A DNA stretch of 14,823 bases from NCBI GenBank assembly GCA_947457745.1, contig CANGWT010000029.1, forward strand, positions 1-14,823, read 5' to 3'. The position numbers and the translations under genes are program-made. How positions within the stretch are numbered: position 1 is the first letter of the stretch; every line of letters starts with the position of its first letter. This document shows, piece by piece, positions 7,144 to 14,823 of the stretch. Source of the DNA: Burkholderiaceae bacterium (GTDB taxonomy: Bacteria > Pseudomonadota > Gammaproteobacteria > Burkholderiales > Burkholderiaceae). A model generated the notes under the pieces. It had not been told where the DNA came from. It worked only from the letters and a program-made list of their open reading frames with translations, and did no database searches.

Positions 7144-7671
7144 CTACTGCAGGGTGTTTTTGAAGGCCGGCATCATAGGCATTGCCATCACCTCAATCCC
7201 CTCATCGCGCAAAGCCTCAGCTTCGTCTAGGGTAGTTTGACCGCGGATACTGCGCTCAGGAGATTCCTTATAGTGAATTTTTCGAGCCTCTTCGGCAAAA
7301 GAAGTTCCAACGTCCTCAGAGCGCCCCATCAGCTCACGCATGCCCTTTAAAAACGCTGCCTGGACTTGCGCCTCTAACTGAGAATGATCACTACCTGTCA
7401 AAGCAAGGACATCACCACTCAAAGTGCCACTGACACCAGCAGGATCTGTTACGGCTGAAGTAGCGACGGCAAGTTCAGTGGAAGTCGAGGTATCTTTACT
7501 AGATCCTGATTTAGCAATATGTGGTGCCGAAGGCATCCGGGAAATCTCTGTACTATCGCAAATAGGGCACGCCAACATCCCCTTGTCTTGCTGGGCAAGA
7601 CAATCCGCCTCAGAGGCAAACCATCCCTCAAAGCGATGTGACAGTGGACAGGCGAGGTTATAAACTTTCAT
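7144..7671 (-). CDS. DUF1178 family protein with putative zinc ribbon
   Basis: A 175-residue conserved protein of unknown function (DUF1178), found widely in proteobacteria. The N-terminus MKVYNLACPLSHRFEGWFAS (1-20) and the later CPIC (35-38) with SAP (48-50) are typical. C8, H12, C35 and C38 are spaced like a zinc ribbon (C-x3-H ... C-x2-C), reminiscent of the FmdB regulatory-protein ribbon; this comparison is mine. The middle (about 53-90) is a low-complexity Ser/Thr/Ala-rich linker. The C-terminal half holds the second conserved block, with KIHY (130-133), IRGQTT (141-146) and EGIEVM (156-161). The ATG at 7671 has AGG about 5 bases upstream, so the ribosome site is modest. It lies 61 bases after the NUDIX gene, with a possible TTGAAT/TATATA promoter pair in between. 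No signal peptide or membrane segment is seen. Confidence 0.88.
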   Translation of the reverse strand: MKVYNLACPLSHRFEGWFASEADCLAQQDKGMLACPICDSTEISRMPSAPHIAKSGSSKDTSTSTELAVATSAVTDPAGVSGTLSGDVLALTGSDHSQLEAQVQAAFLKGMRELMGRSEDVGTSFAEEARKIHYKESPERSIRGQTTLDEAEALRDEGIEVMAMPMMPAFKNTLQ

Positions 7672-7732
7672 AAAACCTATATAGGGGCAAAAATACCAAA
7701 TTCAATAGCCCTATTTTAAATGGATTATGGAA

Positions 7733-8335
7733 TTAGCTAGAGATAAGCGTAGGATGAACTAAGCCACGTCGATAACGATCCAACCAATAGGTCGCAATTG
7801 TCGTTTTGACATCTGTGATCTCTCCCCGCTCTACCCACTCTAATAATTGCTCCAGAGGGGCGGCAAATACATCTAAAAACTCTTCATCATCTAAGTGACT
7901 TTTGCCGGAGACCAAACCCTCAGCTAGATAGATATCAATAAATTCCGTCGAATACGAAATCACCGGATGAATACGGCGTATAAAACTCCATTTACTTGCA
8001 GAGTAGCCCGTCTCTTCCTCAAGCTCTCGTTGTGCACAAAGCAATCGATCTTCACCAATCTCCAACTTACCCGCAGGAATCTCAATACAGGCCTTTGCAA
8101 TCGGGTAGCGATATTGGCGCTCCATCAGCACCCTACCATCATCCAAGATCGCCAGAATAGCAACTGCGCCAGGGTGAGTAAGATATTCACGTACCGCCTG
8201 ATTTCCATCTGGCAGACTGACTTGATCGCGCTTCATACGCAAAAAGATACCACCGTAAATATCCTCACCGGACAAGCGCTCCTCCCTCAAATGGGCATCG
8301 CCAATAGGTAGGTCTTTAAATGATTTTTCAGTCAT
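7733..8335 (-). CDS. NUDIX hydrolase, ADP-ribose pyrophosphatase-like
   Basis: A 200-residue cytoplasmic hydrolase that probably splits ADP-ribose or related nucleoside-diphosphate sugars to AMP and a sugar phosphate, using Mg2+. The Nudix box matches G-x5-E-x7-REUxEExGU in full: G89, E95, then RELEEETGY (103-111). MERQYRYP (71-78) and EIPAGK (85-90) are typical of the ADPRase subgroup. The ATG at 8335 is preferred to a TTG at 8371, because GGAAG sits 7 bases upstream and the extra residues look unlike the family. Substrate choice is inferred from the subgroup. The gene lies just downstream of the nuo terminator, with the DUF1178 gene following. Confidence 0.9.
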   Translation of the reverse strand: MTEKSFKDLPIGDAHLREERLSGEDIYGGIFLRMKRDQVSLPDGNQAVREYLTHPGAVAILAILDDGRVLMERQYRYPIAKACIEIPAGKLEIGEDRLLCAQRELEEETGYSASKWSFIRRIHPVISYSTEFIDIYLAEGLVSGKSHLDDEEFLDVFAAPLEQLLEWVERGEITDVKTTIATYWLDRYRRGLVHPTLISS

Positions 8336-8362
8336 TGCGCATCTTCCATTAATTAAGCATCC

Positions 8363-8368
8363 ATCATA
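8363..8368 (-). promoter_or_regulatory. Possible -10 box for the NUDIX gene
   Basis: TATGAT on the minus strand (five of six matches to TATAAT) sits between the nuo terminator and the NUDIX start. No good -35 box is seen at 16-18 bases. A promoter is expected here because a terminator precedes the gene. The call rests on one hexamer only. Confidence 0.3.
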
Positions 8369-8385
8369 CAAAATCTACATGACAG

Positions 8386-8412
8386 AAAAGCAAAAGGCTC
8401 CTACGAGGAGCC
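8386..8412 (-). terminator. Rho-independent terminator of the nuo operon
   Basis: On the minus strand the stem GGCTCCT/AGGAGCC (7 bp, 3-base loop) is followed by TTTTGCTTTTC. It lies about 30 bases after the nuoN stop. It separates nuoN from the NUDIX gene, although some read-through is possible because the T-run is interrupted. Confidence 0.85.
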
Positions 8413-8440
8413 ATTATTGCCAGCCGCATAATGAAGCCGC

Positions 8441-9946
8441 CTATGAGCCTAATAGGGTGCGGCGCATTGCATCTAAGCAAACAGCCATCAGACCGGCTGG
8501 GAAAATCCCTAGAGCCAGAACGAAAATCGCATTCAAGCTCAACAGTCCGCGTGCAAAGCCAGATCCAGTAATCTCAGCAGCATGCTCTTCTTTTGGCTCA
8601 TCAAAGTACATCACCTTCACTACTCGCAAGTAGTAGAAGGCGCCAATCAAGGATGCGAGCACTGCAATAATTGCCAAGAAGGTATGCTCACCATCAACCA
8701 GAGCTTCAAGTACGCCAAGTTTGGCAGCAAAGCCTACTGTTGGCGGAATACCAGCCAAAGAGAACATCATGACCAAGCCAATGAAGGCAAACCAGGGGTG
8801 ACGCTTATTTAAACCCTTGAGGTCGTCAATGGTTTCGCAATCATGGCCCTTGTGTGACAACATCATGAGGAGGCCGAAGCTACCTAAGGTGGTTAATACA
8901 TAGGTAATAGCATAGAACATCGATGCACTAAATGCATGGTCATCAAATACGGATAACATACCGAGCAATACAAAACCCATTTGCGCAATCGCAGAATAAG
9001 CCAGCATCCGCTTGATATTGGTTTGCGCAATGGCGGTGACGTTTCCTACTACTAAGGATAAAACGGCCAAGATCACCAGCATTGGCTGCCAATCACCCAT
9101 CAGCGGCAAAAGTGTGTTTACCAAGAGTCTAAATAGCAGGGCAAATGCAGCTAGCTTAGGTGCAGCTGCAATCATTAGAGTCACTGCTGTTGGAGCACCT
9201 TGGTATACATCAGGCACCCACATATGAAACGGCACAACGCCTAACTTAAAAGCCAATCCAGAGACAATAAATACCAAACCAAAGGCCATAACTAAATGAT
9301 TGACGCGGGGATCAGCTACCGTTCTGAAGATCTCAATTAAATCCAGCGAACCTGTTACGCCGTAAAGCATTGACATACCGTAGAGCAAGAAACCAGATGC
9401 CAGAGCTCCAAGAATGAAGTACTTAATGCCAGCTTCAACGCTCTTTTCGCTGCTATGACGCATCGCCACCAAGGCATACGTTGGCAAAGCCATCAGCTCC
9501 AGACCCAAATAGAGTGTGAGTAGGTTTGCACCGGAGATTAATACGCACTGGCCTAACAAGGCTAGTAAAGCTAAGACAATGAAGTCAGGGCGGAATAATG
9601 CGCGATCAGTCAGGTACTGCTTTGAATACACCAAGCTCACCAATACCGCACCACATGAACAAGCTTTCAAGAGATTGGAGATGGGGTCTGACTGAAACAA
9701 GCCATTCATGGCTACGATGGATACATCCCCCATGCGACCTACAAATGCAAAGATCAAATACACCAATAAGATGATCGTAAAAAAATAAACAAAACCAACG
9801 CCACGTGGCGTATGGAATATATCCTGCTCTTCTCCAGGGTTCGCTGGCTGACGCTCCGGTACATAAACACTCGCCACCAACAAAAGACAGGTGACTACCA
9901 GTAAAACGAGTTCCGGCAGGACGGCGTATAGGTCAAATGCTTGCAT
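8441..9946 (-). CDS. nuoN: NADH-quinone oxidoreductase subunit N
   Basis: A 501-residue, roughly 14-helix antiporter-like subunit of respiratory complex I in the inner membrane, forming one of three proton channels. Key charged residues are present: E150 in YLGLELMALP (146-155), K234 in LAFKLGVVPFH (231-241), K264 in AAAPKL (260-265), and K409 in GFAAKLGV (405-412); they correspond to E133, K217, K247 and K395 of E. coli NuoN. PFHMWVPDVYQGAPT (239-253) is the family signature. There is a hydrophilic loop at about 30-50. The ATG at 9946 lies 10 bases after the nuoM stop, so the genes are probably translated together. It is the last gene of the operon. Confidence 0.97.
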   Translation of the reverse strand: MQAFDLYAVLPELVLLVVTCLLLVASVYVPERQPANPGEEQDIFHTPRGVGFVYFFTIILLVYLIFAFVGRMGDVSIVAMNGLFQSDPISNLLKACSCGAVLVSLVYSKQYLTDRALFRPDFIVLALLALLGQCVLISGANLLTLYLGLELMALPTYALVAMRHSSEKSVEAGIKYFILGALASGFLLYGMSMLYGVTGSLDLIEIFRTVADPRVNHLVMAFGLVFIVSGLAFKLGVVPFHMWVPDVYQGAPTAVTLMIAAAPKLAAFALLFRLLVNTLLPLMGDWQPMLVILAVLSLVVGNVTAIAQTNIKRMLAYSAIAQMGFVLLGMLSVFDDHAFSASMFYAITYVLTTLGSFGLLMMLSHKGHDCETIDDLKGLNKRHPWFAFIGLVMMFSLAGIPPTVGFAAKLGVLEALVDGEHTFLAIIAVLASLIGAFYYLRVVKVMYFDEPKEEHAAEITGSGFARGLLSLNAIFVLALGIFPAGLMAVCLDAMRRTLLGS

Positions 9947-9956
9947 TAGCTTTTAC

Positions 9957-11423
9957 TCAGAGTTTGCTGACAGCAACATGCTGCAACAGATTAATCACGG
10001 CTGGATGAATGATGTCGGTAAAAGGCTTTGGATAAACACCCATACCGATCACACAAATAGATAGCACTGCCATCATGAAATACTCGCGTGCATTGAGATC
10101 TTTTAATTCCTCAACATGCTGGTTAGTAATCGCACCAAAGAATACGCGCTTGACCATCCATAAGGAGTAAGCGGCGCCCAGAATCAAAGCAGTGGCTGCC
10201 AAGGTACCAATCACGAAGTCGTAATCGACAGCAGCCAGAATCACCATGAATTCACCCACGAAACCAGAGGTTGCAGGTAGTCCACAGTTAGCCATCGACA
10301 TTAAGACTGCAAATGCTGTAAACGCAGGCATGCGGTGTACAACGCCTCCGTAATCTGCGATTTGACGGGTATGCATGCGGTCATACAACACACCAATAGA
10401 AAGGAACATCGCGCCAGCAACAAAGCCATGAGAAATCATCTGCACAATACCGCCCTCGATACCCAGGGGGCTAAAAAGGAAGAAACCGAGAGTGACAAAA
10501 CCCATATGCGCCACTGATGAATAGGCAACCAGCTTCTTCATATCTTTCTGAACTAGCGCTACTGCACCAACGTAGATCACAGCCACTAAAGATAAGAAAA
10601 TGATGAATGGCCCAAGATACTGGCTTGCATCTGGCGCAATTGGTAATGAGAAACGCAAGAAACCGTAAGCACCCAGCTTCAACATAATCGCAGCCAATAC
10701 TACAGATCCGCCAGTTGGCGCTTCAACGTGAACGTCTGGCAACCAGGTATGCAAAGGCCACATTGGTACCTTCACAGCGAACGCCATGAAGAATGCAAAG
10801 AATAGGAGAATTTGCTCAACGATGTCTAGACGTGCGTTATGCCAAGCCAGGATATCAAAGGTATTCGTCACGTTATACAGGTAAAGCATGGCAATCAAAG
10901 TCAGCAATGAGCCTAGCAAGGTGTACAAGAAGAACTTAAATGCCGCATAGATACGGTTATGACCACCCCACACCCCGATGATGATATACATCGGAATGAG
11001 AGTTGCTTCGAAGAATACATAAAACAGCAAAGCATCCAAAGCAGCAAACACACCAATCATCAATCCAGATAGGATTAAAAAAGAGGCCATGTATTGCGAA
11101 ACCTTCTTATCAATCACTTCCCAAGCTGCAATTACTACTAAGATGTTGATGAATGCGGTCAAAACAATAAACCAAACTGATATACCGTCGATACCCAAGT
11201 GGTAGTTAATGTCGTAACGCGGAATCCAACTCATCTTTTCAACAAACTGCATACCAGGGTTGGCAATATCAAATTCCATCACTAAAGGCAGAGTAGCAAT
11301 AAAGCCAAGAACAGAGCCCACGAGAGCCAACCAGCGAACGCCAGCAGTCGGCTTCTCCGAACCGTAGAACAAAATAATAATGCCGAAGAAAATCGGGATC
11401 CAGATGGCGAAAGAAAGAGTCAT
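9957..11423 (-). CDS. nuoM: NADH-quinone oxidoreductase subunit M
   Basis: A 488-residue antiporter-like subunit of complex I and one of the three proton-pumping membrane units. Conserved charged residues: E139 in FFEATLIPMY (137-146), K218 in FAVKVPMWPLHTW (215-227), K249 in IMLKLGAYG (246-254) and E391 in GFVGEF (387-392), matching E144, K234, K265 and E407 of E. coli. LPDVHVEAPTGGSV (228-241) is the family signature. Length is usual. The ATG at 11423 follows the nuoL stop by 24 bases, with no strong ribosome site. Confidence 0.97.
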   Translation of the reverse strand: MTLSFAIWIPIFFGIIILFYGSEKPTAGVRWLALVGSVLGFIATLPLVMEFDIANPGMQFVEKMSWIPRYDINYHLGIDGISVWFIVLTAFINILVVIAAWEVIDKKVSQYMASFLILSGLMIGVFAALDALLFYVFFEATLIPMYIIIGVWGGHNRIYAAFKFFLYTLLGSLLTLIAMLYLYNVTNTFDILAWHNARLDIVEQILLFFAFFMAFAVKVPMWPLHTWLPDVHVEAPTGGSVVLAAIMLKLGAYGFLRFSLPIAPDASQYLGPFIIFLSLVAVIYVGAVALVQKDMKKLVAYSSVAHMGFVTLGFFLFSPLGIEGGIVQMISHGFVAGAMFLSIGVLYDRMHTRQIADYGGVVHRMPAFTAFAVLMSMANCGLPATSGFVGEFMVILAAVDYDFVIGTLAATALILGAAYSLWMVKRVFFGAITNQHVEELKDLNAREYFMMAVLSICVIGMGVYPKPFTDIIHPAVINLLQHVAVSKL

Positions 11424-11447
11424 GATGGCTACTTAAGTAACAAAGGC

Positions 11448-13508
11448 CTAGCGAACAAAAGGCAGGTAAGCGTATAAAACCCAAGCTAGCAAGACCGCTA
11501 AGCCCGCAATCATTGCGAAGGCATAGTGATAGAGATAGCCGGATTGCAAATGGCGAATAGCTGTGGAAAAGCGCCCTACTGCTTGCGCACTACCGTTAAC
11601 CAAGAAACCATCGATAGCCTGTTGATCACCGCGATGCCACAAAACGCCACCGATCCATAACAAGCCCTTAGCAAATACCGCCTGGTTTAGATCGTCGAGA
11701 TAATACTTGTTATCCATCAACTTCTTGATTGGTGCAAATGCTTGGGCTACTACACCAGGCAACTTCGGAGCCCAGAGGTAGCCAATCGCTGCAGTCAACA
11801 CACCCAGAACAACTAAAAGCAACACTGGCGAAGTCAATGAATGCATTGCCATCGCAATTGGACCATGGAACTCTTCAGCAATTTCTTTCATAGCAGGATG
11901 CTTGCCAATATCCACAAAGATAGAGTCGCCAAAGAAAGTGCCAAACAACAAAGGTGTGATCGTGTAGTAACCAATGATGACTGATGGAATCGCCAGCAAG
12001 ATCAAAGGCAAGGTTACAACCAAGGGTGACTCATGAGGTTTTTGACCAGGAGCTAAACCATGATGAGCATGATCGTCACTGTGCTCTGCATGGTCATGAT
12101 GGTGATCGTGTGCGTGAGCATCTTCATGACCCCAGCGGGCTTTACCGTGGAACACATAGAAGTACAGACGGAATGAGTACAGGGCCGTTACAAAGACACT
12201 GGTCATTACCGCGAAGTAAGCAAAACCAGATCCAGGAATATGGCTAGCAGCTACCGCTTCGATGATGGAGTCTTTTGAATAGAAGCCCGAGAAGAATGGC
12301 GTGCCGATCAATGCTAGGCTACCTAACAACATCATCAGGCAAGTGATTGGCATGTACTTCCAGAGACCACCCATCTTGCGCATATCTTGCTCATGATGCA
12401 TACCTAAAATCACACTACCCGCAGCCAGGAATAAAAGCGCCTTGAAGAATGCATGTGTCATCAAGTGAAAGATGGCAACTGGGTAAGCAGACACACCTAA
12501 AGCAACCGTCATGTAACCCAACTGCGACAGTGTTGAATAAGCCACCACGCGCTTGATGTCAGTTTGGACTATGCCCAAGAATCCCATAAAGAGCGCAGTA
12601 ATCGAACCAATCACCAAGATGAAGCTCAAAGCCGCATCAGATAACTCAAATAGAGGTGACATACGTGACACCATGAAGATGCCGGCAGTTACCATGGTTG
12701 CAGCGTGAATCAATGCGGAAATTGGGGTCGGGCCTTCCATGGAATCTGGCAACCAAACGTGCAATGGGAATTGAGCTGATTTACCCATCGCACCAATGAA
12801 GAGGCAGATACAGACTACAGTTACCAAGTTCCAGCCAGTGCCTGGCAATGTTTGCGCAGCCAAAGCGGTATTCTGAGCAAAGATCACGTCATAGTTCATC
12901 GATCCAGTGCTAGCCAACAAGAGACCAATACCAAGAATGAAACCAAAGTCGCCAACACGGTTAACCAAGAAAGCCTTCATATTGGCAAACACAGCCGATT
13001 GACGCTCATAGTAAAAGCCAATCAGCAAATAAGAAACCACACCCACTGCTTCCCAACCGAAAAAGAGTTGCAAGAGGTTATTACTCATCACTAGCATCAA
13101 CATAGCAAAGGTAAAAAGTGAAATGTAAGAGAAGAAGCGGTTGTAACCCTCCTCACCTTTCATATAACCAATGGTGTAGATATGAACCATTAGAGAGACA
13201 AAGGTCACTACACACATCATGGTGGCTGTCAGCGGATCAATCAAAAAGCCAATATCCAGATTGAGCTCACCCAATTGCATCCAGCGATATACCGTACCGT
13301 TGAAGTAGAAACCATCCATAACCTGTACGAGTACAAAACAAGACAGAACGAAAGCGATCATCACGCCTAGAATGGTTACGAACTGGCAAGCACCGTTACC
13401 GATCCGATTACCACCCAATTTGGTGCCGAAGAATCCAGCAATAGCAGAGCCAAATAATGGCGCCAGCGGAATGACACAAAGAATAGGAAGAGTTAATGTC
13501 AATTGCAT
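11448..13508 (-). CDS. nuoL: NADH-quinone oxidoreductase subunit L
   Basis: A 686-residue distal antiporter-like subunit of complex I, with the long C-terminal lateral helix that braces NuoM and NuoN. Proton-path residues: E153 in FFGWEAVG (149-156), K243 in AMGKSAQFPLHVWLP (240-254), and K412/D413 in FYSKDSI (409-415), corresponding to E144, K229 and K399/D400 in E. coli. DSMEGPTPISALIHAATMV (255-273) is the classic signature. It is longer than E. coli NuoL (about 613), largely because of a His/Asp-rich loop (461-483) and adjoining residues before the C-terminal helices. The ATG at 13508 lies 2 bases after the nuoK stop, with AAGG upstream. Confidence 0.97.
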   Translation of the reverse strand: MQLTLTLPILCVIPLAPLFGSAIAGFFGTKLGGNRIGNGACQFVTILGVMIAFVLSCFVLVQVMDGFYFNGTVYRWMQLGELNLDIGFLIDPLTATMMCVVTFVSLMVHIYTIGYMKGEEGYNRFFSYISLFTFAMLMLVMSNNLLQLFFGWEAVGVVSYLLIGFYYERQSAVFANMKAFLVNRVGDFGFILGIGLLLASTGSMNYDVIFAQNTALAAQTLPGTGWNLVTVVCICLFIGAMGKSAQFPLHVWLPDSMEGPTPISALIHAATMVTAGIFMVSRMSPLFELSDAALSFILVIGSITALFMGFLGIVQTDIKRVVAYSTLSQLGYMTVALGVSAYPVAIFHLMTHAFFKALLFLAAGSVILGMHHEQDMRKMGGLWKYMPITCLMMLLGSLALIGTPFFSGFYSKDSIIEAVAASHIPGSGFAYFAVMTSVFVTALYSFRLYFYVFHGKARWGHEDAHAHDHHHDHAEHSDDHAHHGLAPGQKPHESPLVVTLPLILLAIPSVIIGYYTITPLLFGTFFGDSIFVDIGKHPAMKEIAEEFHGPIAMAMHSLTSPVLLLVVLGVLTAAIGYLWAPKLPGVVAQAFAPIKKLMDNKYYLDDLNQAVFAKGLLWIGGVLWHRGDQQAIDGFLVNGSAQAVGRFSTAIRHLQSGYLYHYAFAMIAGLAVLLAWVLYAYLPFVR

Positions 13509-13510
13509 GA

Positions 13511-13819
13511 CTAGCCTTTTAGGTGGTCAAGGTCTTCAGCATTGATGGTGTCCACCTTACGGAAGAGAACAACCAAAATTGCCAAACCGATTGCCGCCTC
13601 AGCAGCAGCCACAGTCAAAATGAAGAATACGAATACTTGACCAGCCATATCCCCCAGGTAATGAGAGAAGGCTATAAAGTTCATATTCACCGAGAGGAGC
13701 ATCAATTCGATTGCCATTAAAAGCACGATGATGTTCTTACGGTTTAAGAAAATACCAATCACGCTAGTCGCAAACAAGATTGCGCCGAGTACCAAATAGT
13801 GAGCCAGGGTAATAGTCAT
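13511..13819 (-). CDS. nuoK: NADH-quinone oxidoreductase subunit K
   Basis: A 102-residue, three-helix core membrane subunit of complex I. The buried glutamates needed for proton coupling are present at E38 (LLMAIELM, 33-40) and E74 (AAAEAAIGLA, 71-80), matching E36 and E72 of E. coli. The family length is about 100 residues. The start ATG overlaps the nuoJ stop by 4 bases (ATGA), and GGGGA upstream acts as the ribosome site, so nuoJ and nuoK are translationally coupled. Confidence 0.97.
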   Translation of the reverse strand: MTITLAHYLVLGAILFATSVIGIFLNRKNIIVLLMAIELMLLSVNMNFIAFSHYLGDMAGQVFVFFILTVAAAEAAIGLAILVVLFRKVDTINAEDLDHLKG

Positions 13820-14463
13820 TTCTTTTCCCCACGGGTATCTTGCTTTGCGGCCATATCAGAATCCATCTTGACGATGCGCATACGATCGGCAGAGTTCACG
13901 TTCACCTGCTCATGAATATTTTGTGCTTTCGAATCCTTGCGATTACGCAAGGTCAATGCGACAGCAGCAATAATGGCCACTAACAGAATGACGCCAGCAA
14001 CCTCGAAGGCATAAACATAGTCAACGAAGATCAACATGCCTAAAGCTTGTGTATTGCTGGTGGCCATTTCTTCAAGCATTGGCTGTACTGGAGTACTAGT
14101 ACCGATAAAGCTGCGAATCAAGACGATAGACAGCTCCAATACGATGACTGCACCCATCAAGAACGCTACAGGAAGGAATTTCTTGAAATCGCGACGTAAA
14201 TGCTCAAGATCCAGATCTAGCATCATGACCACGAAAAGGAAGAGCACCATCACAGCGCCAACGTAAACCAGAATTAAGGCTAAGCTTAGAAACTCCGCTT
14301 TTAATAGCATCCACAGGCCAGAAGCGCAAAAGAAAGCGAGAACTAAAAAGAGTGCGGCATGCACTGGATTACGCGCAGTAATCACACGTAATGCTGAGAG
14401 CACTAAAAGGCCAGCGAAGGCATAAAAGAAGGCTGCAAATAAGGTAGAGGTATCGAATGTCAT
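13816..14463 (-). CDS. nuoJ: NADH-quinone oxidoreductase subunit J
   Basis: A 215-residue membrane subunit of complex I with five predicted helices (about 10-27, 35-54, 58-82, 97-118 and 150-171). The third helix carries the conserved VYVGAVMVLFLFVVMML stretch (66-82), where the family has its pi-bulge gating segment. Helices are followed by a charged, likely soluble tail of about 40 residues (173-215), making it longer than the E. coli protein (184). The ATG at 14463 follows nuoI by 21 bases with a weak ribosome site. It overlaps nuoK by 4 bases. Confidence 0.96.
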   Translation of the reverse strand: MTFDTSTLFAAFFYAFAGLLVLSALRVITARNPVHAALFLVLAFFCASGLWMLLKAEFLSLALILVYVGAVMVLFLFVVMMLDLDLEHLRRDFKKFLPVAFLMGAVIVLELSIVLIRSFIGTSTPVQPMLEEMATSNTQALGMLIFVDYVYAFEVAGVILLVAIIAAVALTLRNRKDSKAQNIHEQVNVNSADRMRIVKMDSDMAAKQDTRGEKK

Positions 14464-14484
14464 ATGTTCTTGTGCTCGACTCGA

Positions 14485-14823
14485 TTAACGATAAGGCGCA
14501 TCAGCTGCGCGGTTAGCGGCAATATCTTTTTCATACTTATCACCTACTGCCAAGAGCATTTCTTTTGTGAAATACAAGTCACCACGTTTTTCGCCGAAAT
14601 ATTCAAAAATATTCGTTTCAACAATGGCGTCGACTGGACAAGCTTCTTCACAGAAACCGCAGAAAATACACTTCGTCAAATCAATGTCATAGCGGCTGGT
14701 GCGACGCGTACCGTCATCGCGCTCAGCTGTTTCAATCGTGATTGCGTAAGCAGGACAAACTGCTTCACACAGTTTGCAACCAATACAACGCTCTTCACCA
14801 TTCTCATAACGGCGTAATGCATG
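14485..14823 (-). CDS. nuoI: NADH-quinone oxidoreductase subunit I, C-terminal part (cut by window edge)
   Basis: The last 112 residues of the peripheral-arm ferredoxin-like subunit of complex I; the start lies beyond the right edge. Two complete 4Fe-4S binding motifs are seen: CIGCKLCEAVCP (fragment 13-24) and CIFCGFCEEACP (52-63). These carry clusters N6a and N6b on the electron path to quinone. The tail with FEYFGEKRGDLYFTKEML (73-90) is typical of proteobacterial NuoI. The frame is open to the edge with no Met start in it. nuoJ follows by 21 bases. Confidence 0.97.
   Translation of the reverse strand, partial: HALRRYENGEERCIGCKLCEAVCPAYAITIETAERDDGTRRTSRYDIDLTKCIFCGFCEEACPVDAIVETNIFEYFGEKRGDLYFTKEMLLAVGDKYEKDIAANRAADAPYR

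Noticed and set aside
11430..11439. Ten-base perfect palindrome TACTTAAGTA before nuoM
   Set aside because: Short, isolated, and inside a tightly packed operon; expected by chance at this length.
11984..12247. Plus-strand open frame rich in His and Asp
   Set aside because: It is the antisense reading of the His-rich part of nuoL; its composition comes from the opposite strand.
14464..14817. Plus-strand open frame of 117 codons
   Set aside because: It is antisense to nuoI, which has two intact cluster motifs in the other strand.
1..14823. Search for CRISPR arrays, insertion sequences, tRNA genes or a new defence system
   Set aside because: No regular repeats, transposase frames, terminal inverted repeats or cloverleaf-like segments were seen; nearly all of the window is accounted for by the genes listed.

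Overview
The window looks like a core-chromosome segment of a Burkholderiaceae betaproteobacterium, most likely Polynucleobacter or a close freshwater relative. I base this on moderate GC judged by eye, a Bug-family solute receptor, the sequence style of the Nuo subunits, and a NUDIX and DUF1178 pair next to nuoN. The genus is an inference from remembered family sequences and was not searched. All but one gene lie on the minus strand; the exception is mmsA.

Left part (1-2570, minus): an old yellow enzyme-type flavin oxidoreductase, then a Bug/TctC periplasmic binding protein, then the start of a SprT-like zinc metalloprotease that runs off the left edge. The three are closely spaced and may be co-transcribed. 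The protease fragment uses AGA arginine codons, unlike the Bug gene beside it, so it may be an acquired gene. A divergent 152-base intergenic region separates this group from mmsA (2571-4091, plus), a CoA-acylating methylmalonate/malonate semialdehyde dehydrogenase. mmsA ends in a strong hairpin plus T-run terminator.

Middle (4181-7143, minus): a complete polar amino acid ABC importer in the order lipoprotein binding protein, permease 1, ATPase, permease 2. The receptor has an ATG start with a strong ribosome binding site. The other three genes all start with GTG. Upstream of it lie a DUF1178 gene with a probable zinc ribbon (7144-7671) and a NUDIX hydrolase of the ADP-ribose pyrophosphatase type (7733-8335).

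Right part (8386-14823, minus): the distal half of the respiratory complex I operon, nuoI (partial), J, K, L, M and N. Genes are tightly packed or overlapping, and a hairpin terminator follows nuoN. nuoL, M and N are the proton-pumping antiporter-like subunits, J and K are the core membrane subunits that couple to them, and I carries two 4Fe-4S clusters. The remaining nuo genes should lie to the right of the window.

I do not see a new defence system, mobile element, CRISPR array or RNA gene. The points most worth a second look are the truncated SprT-like gene with odd codon use, the serial GTG starts in the ABC operon, the probable zinc ribbon in the uncharacterised DUF1178 protein, and the histidine-rich loop in NuoL.
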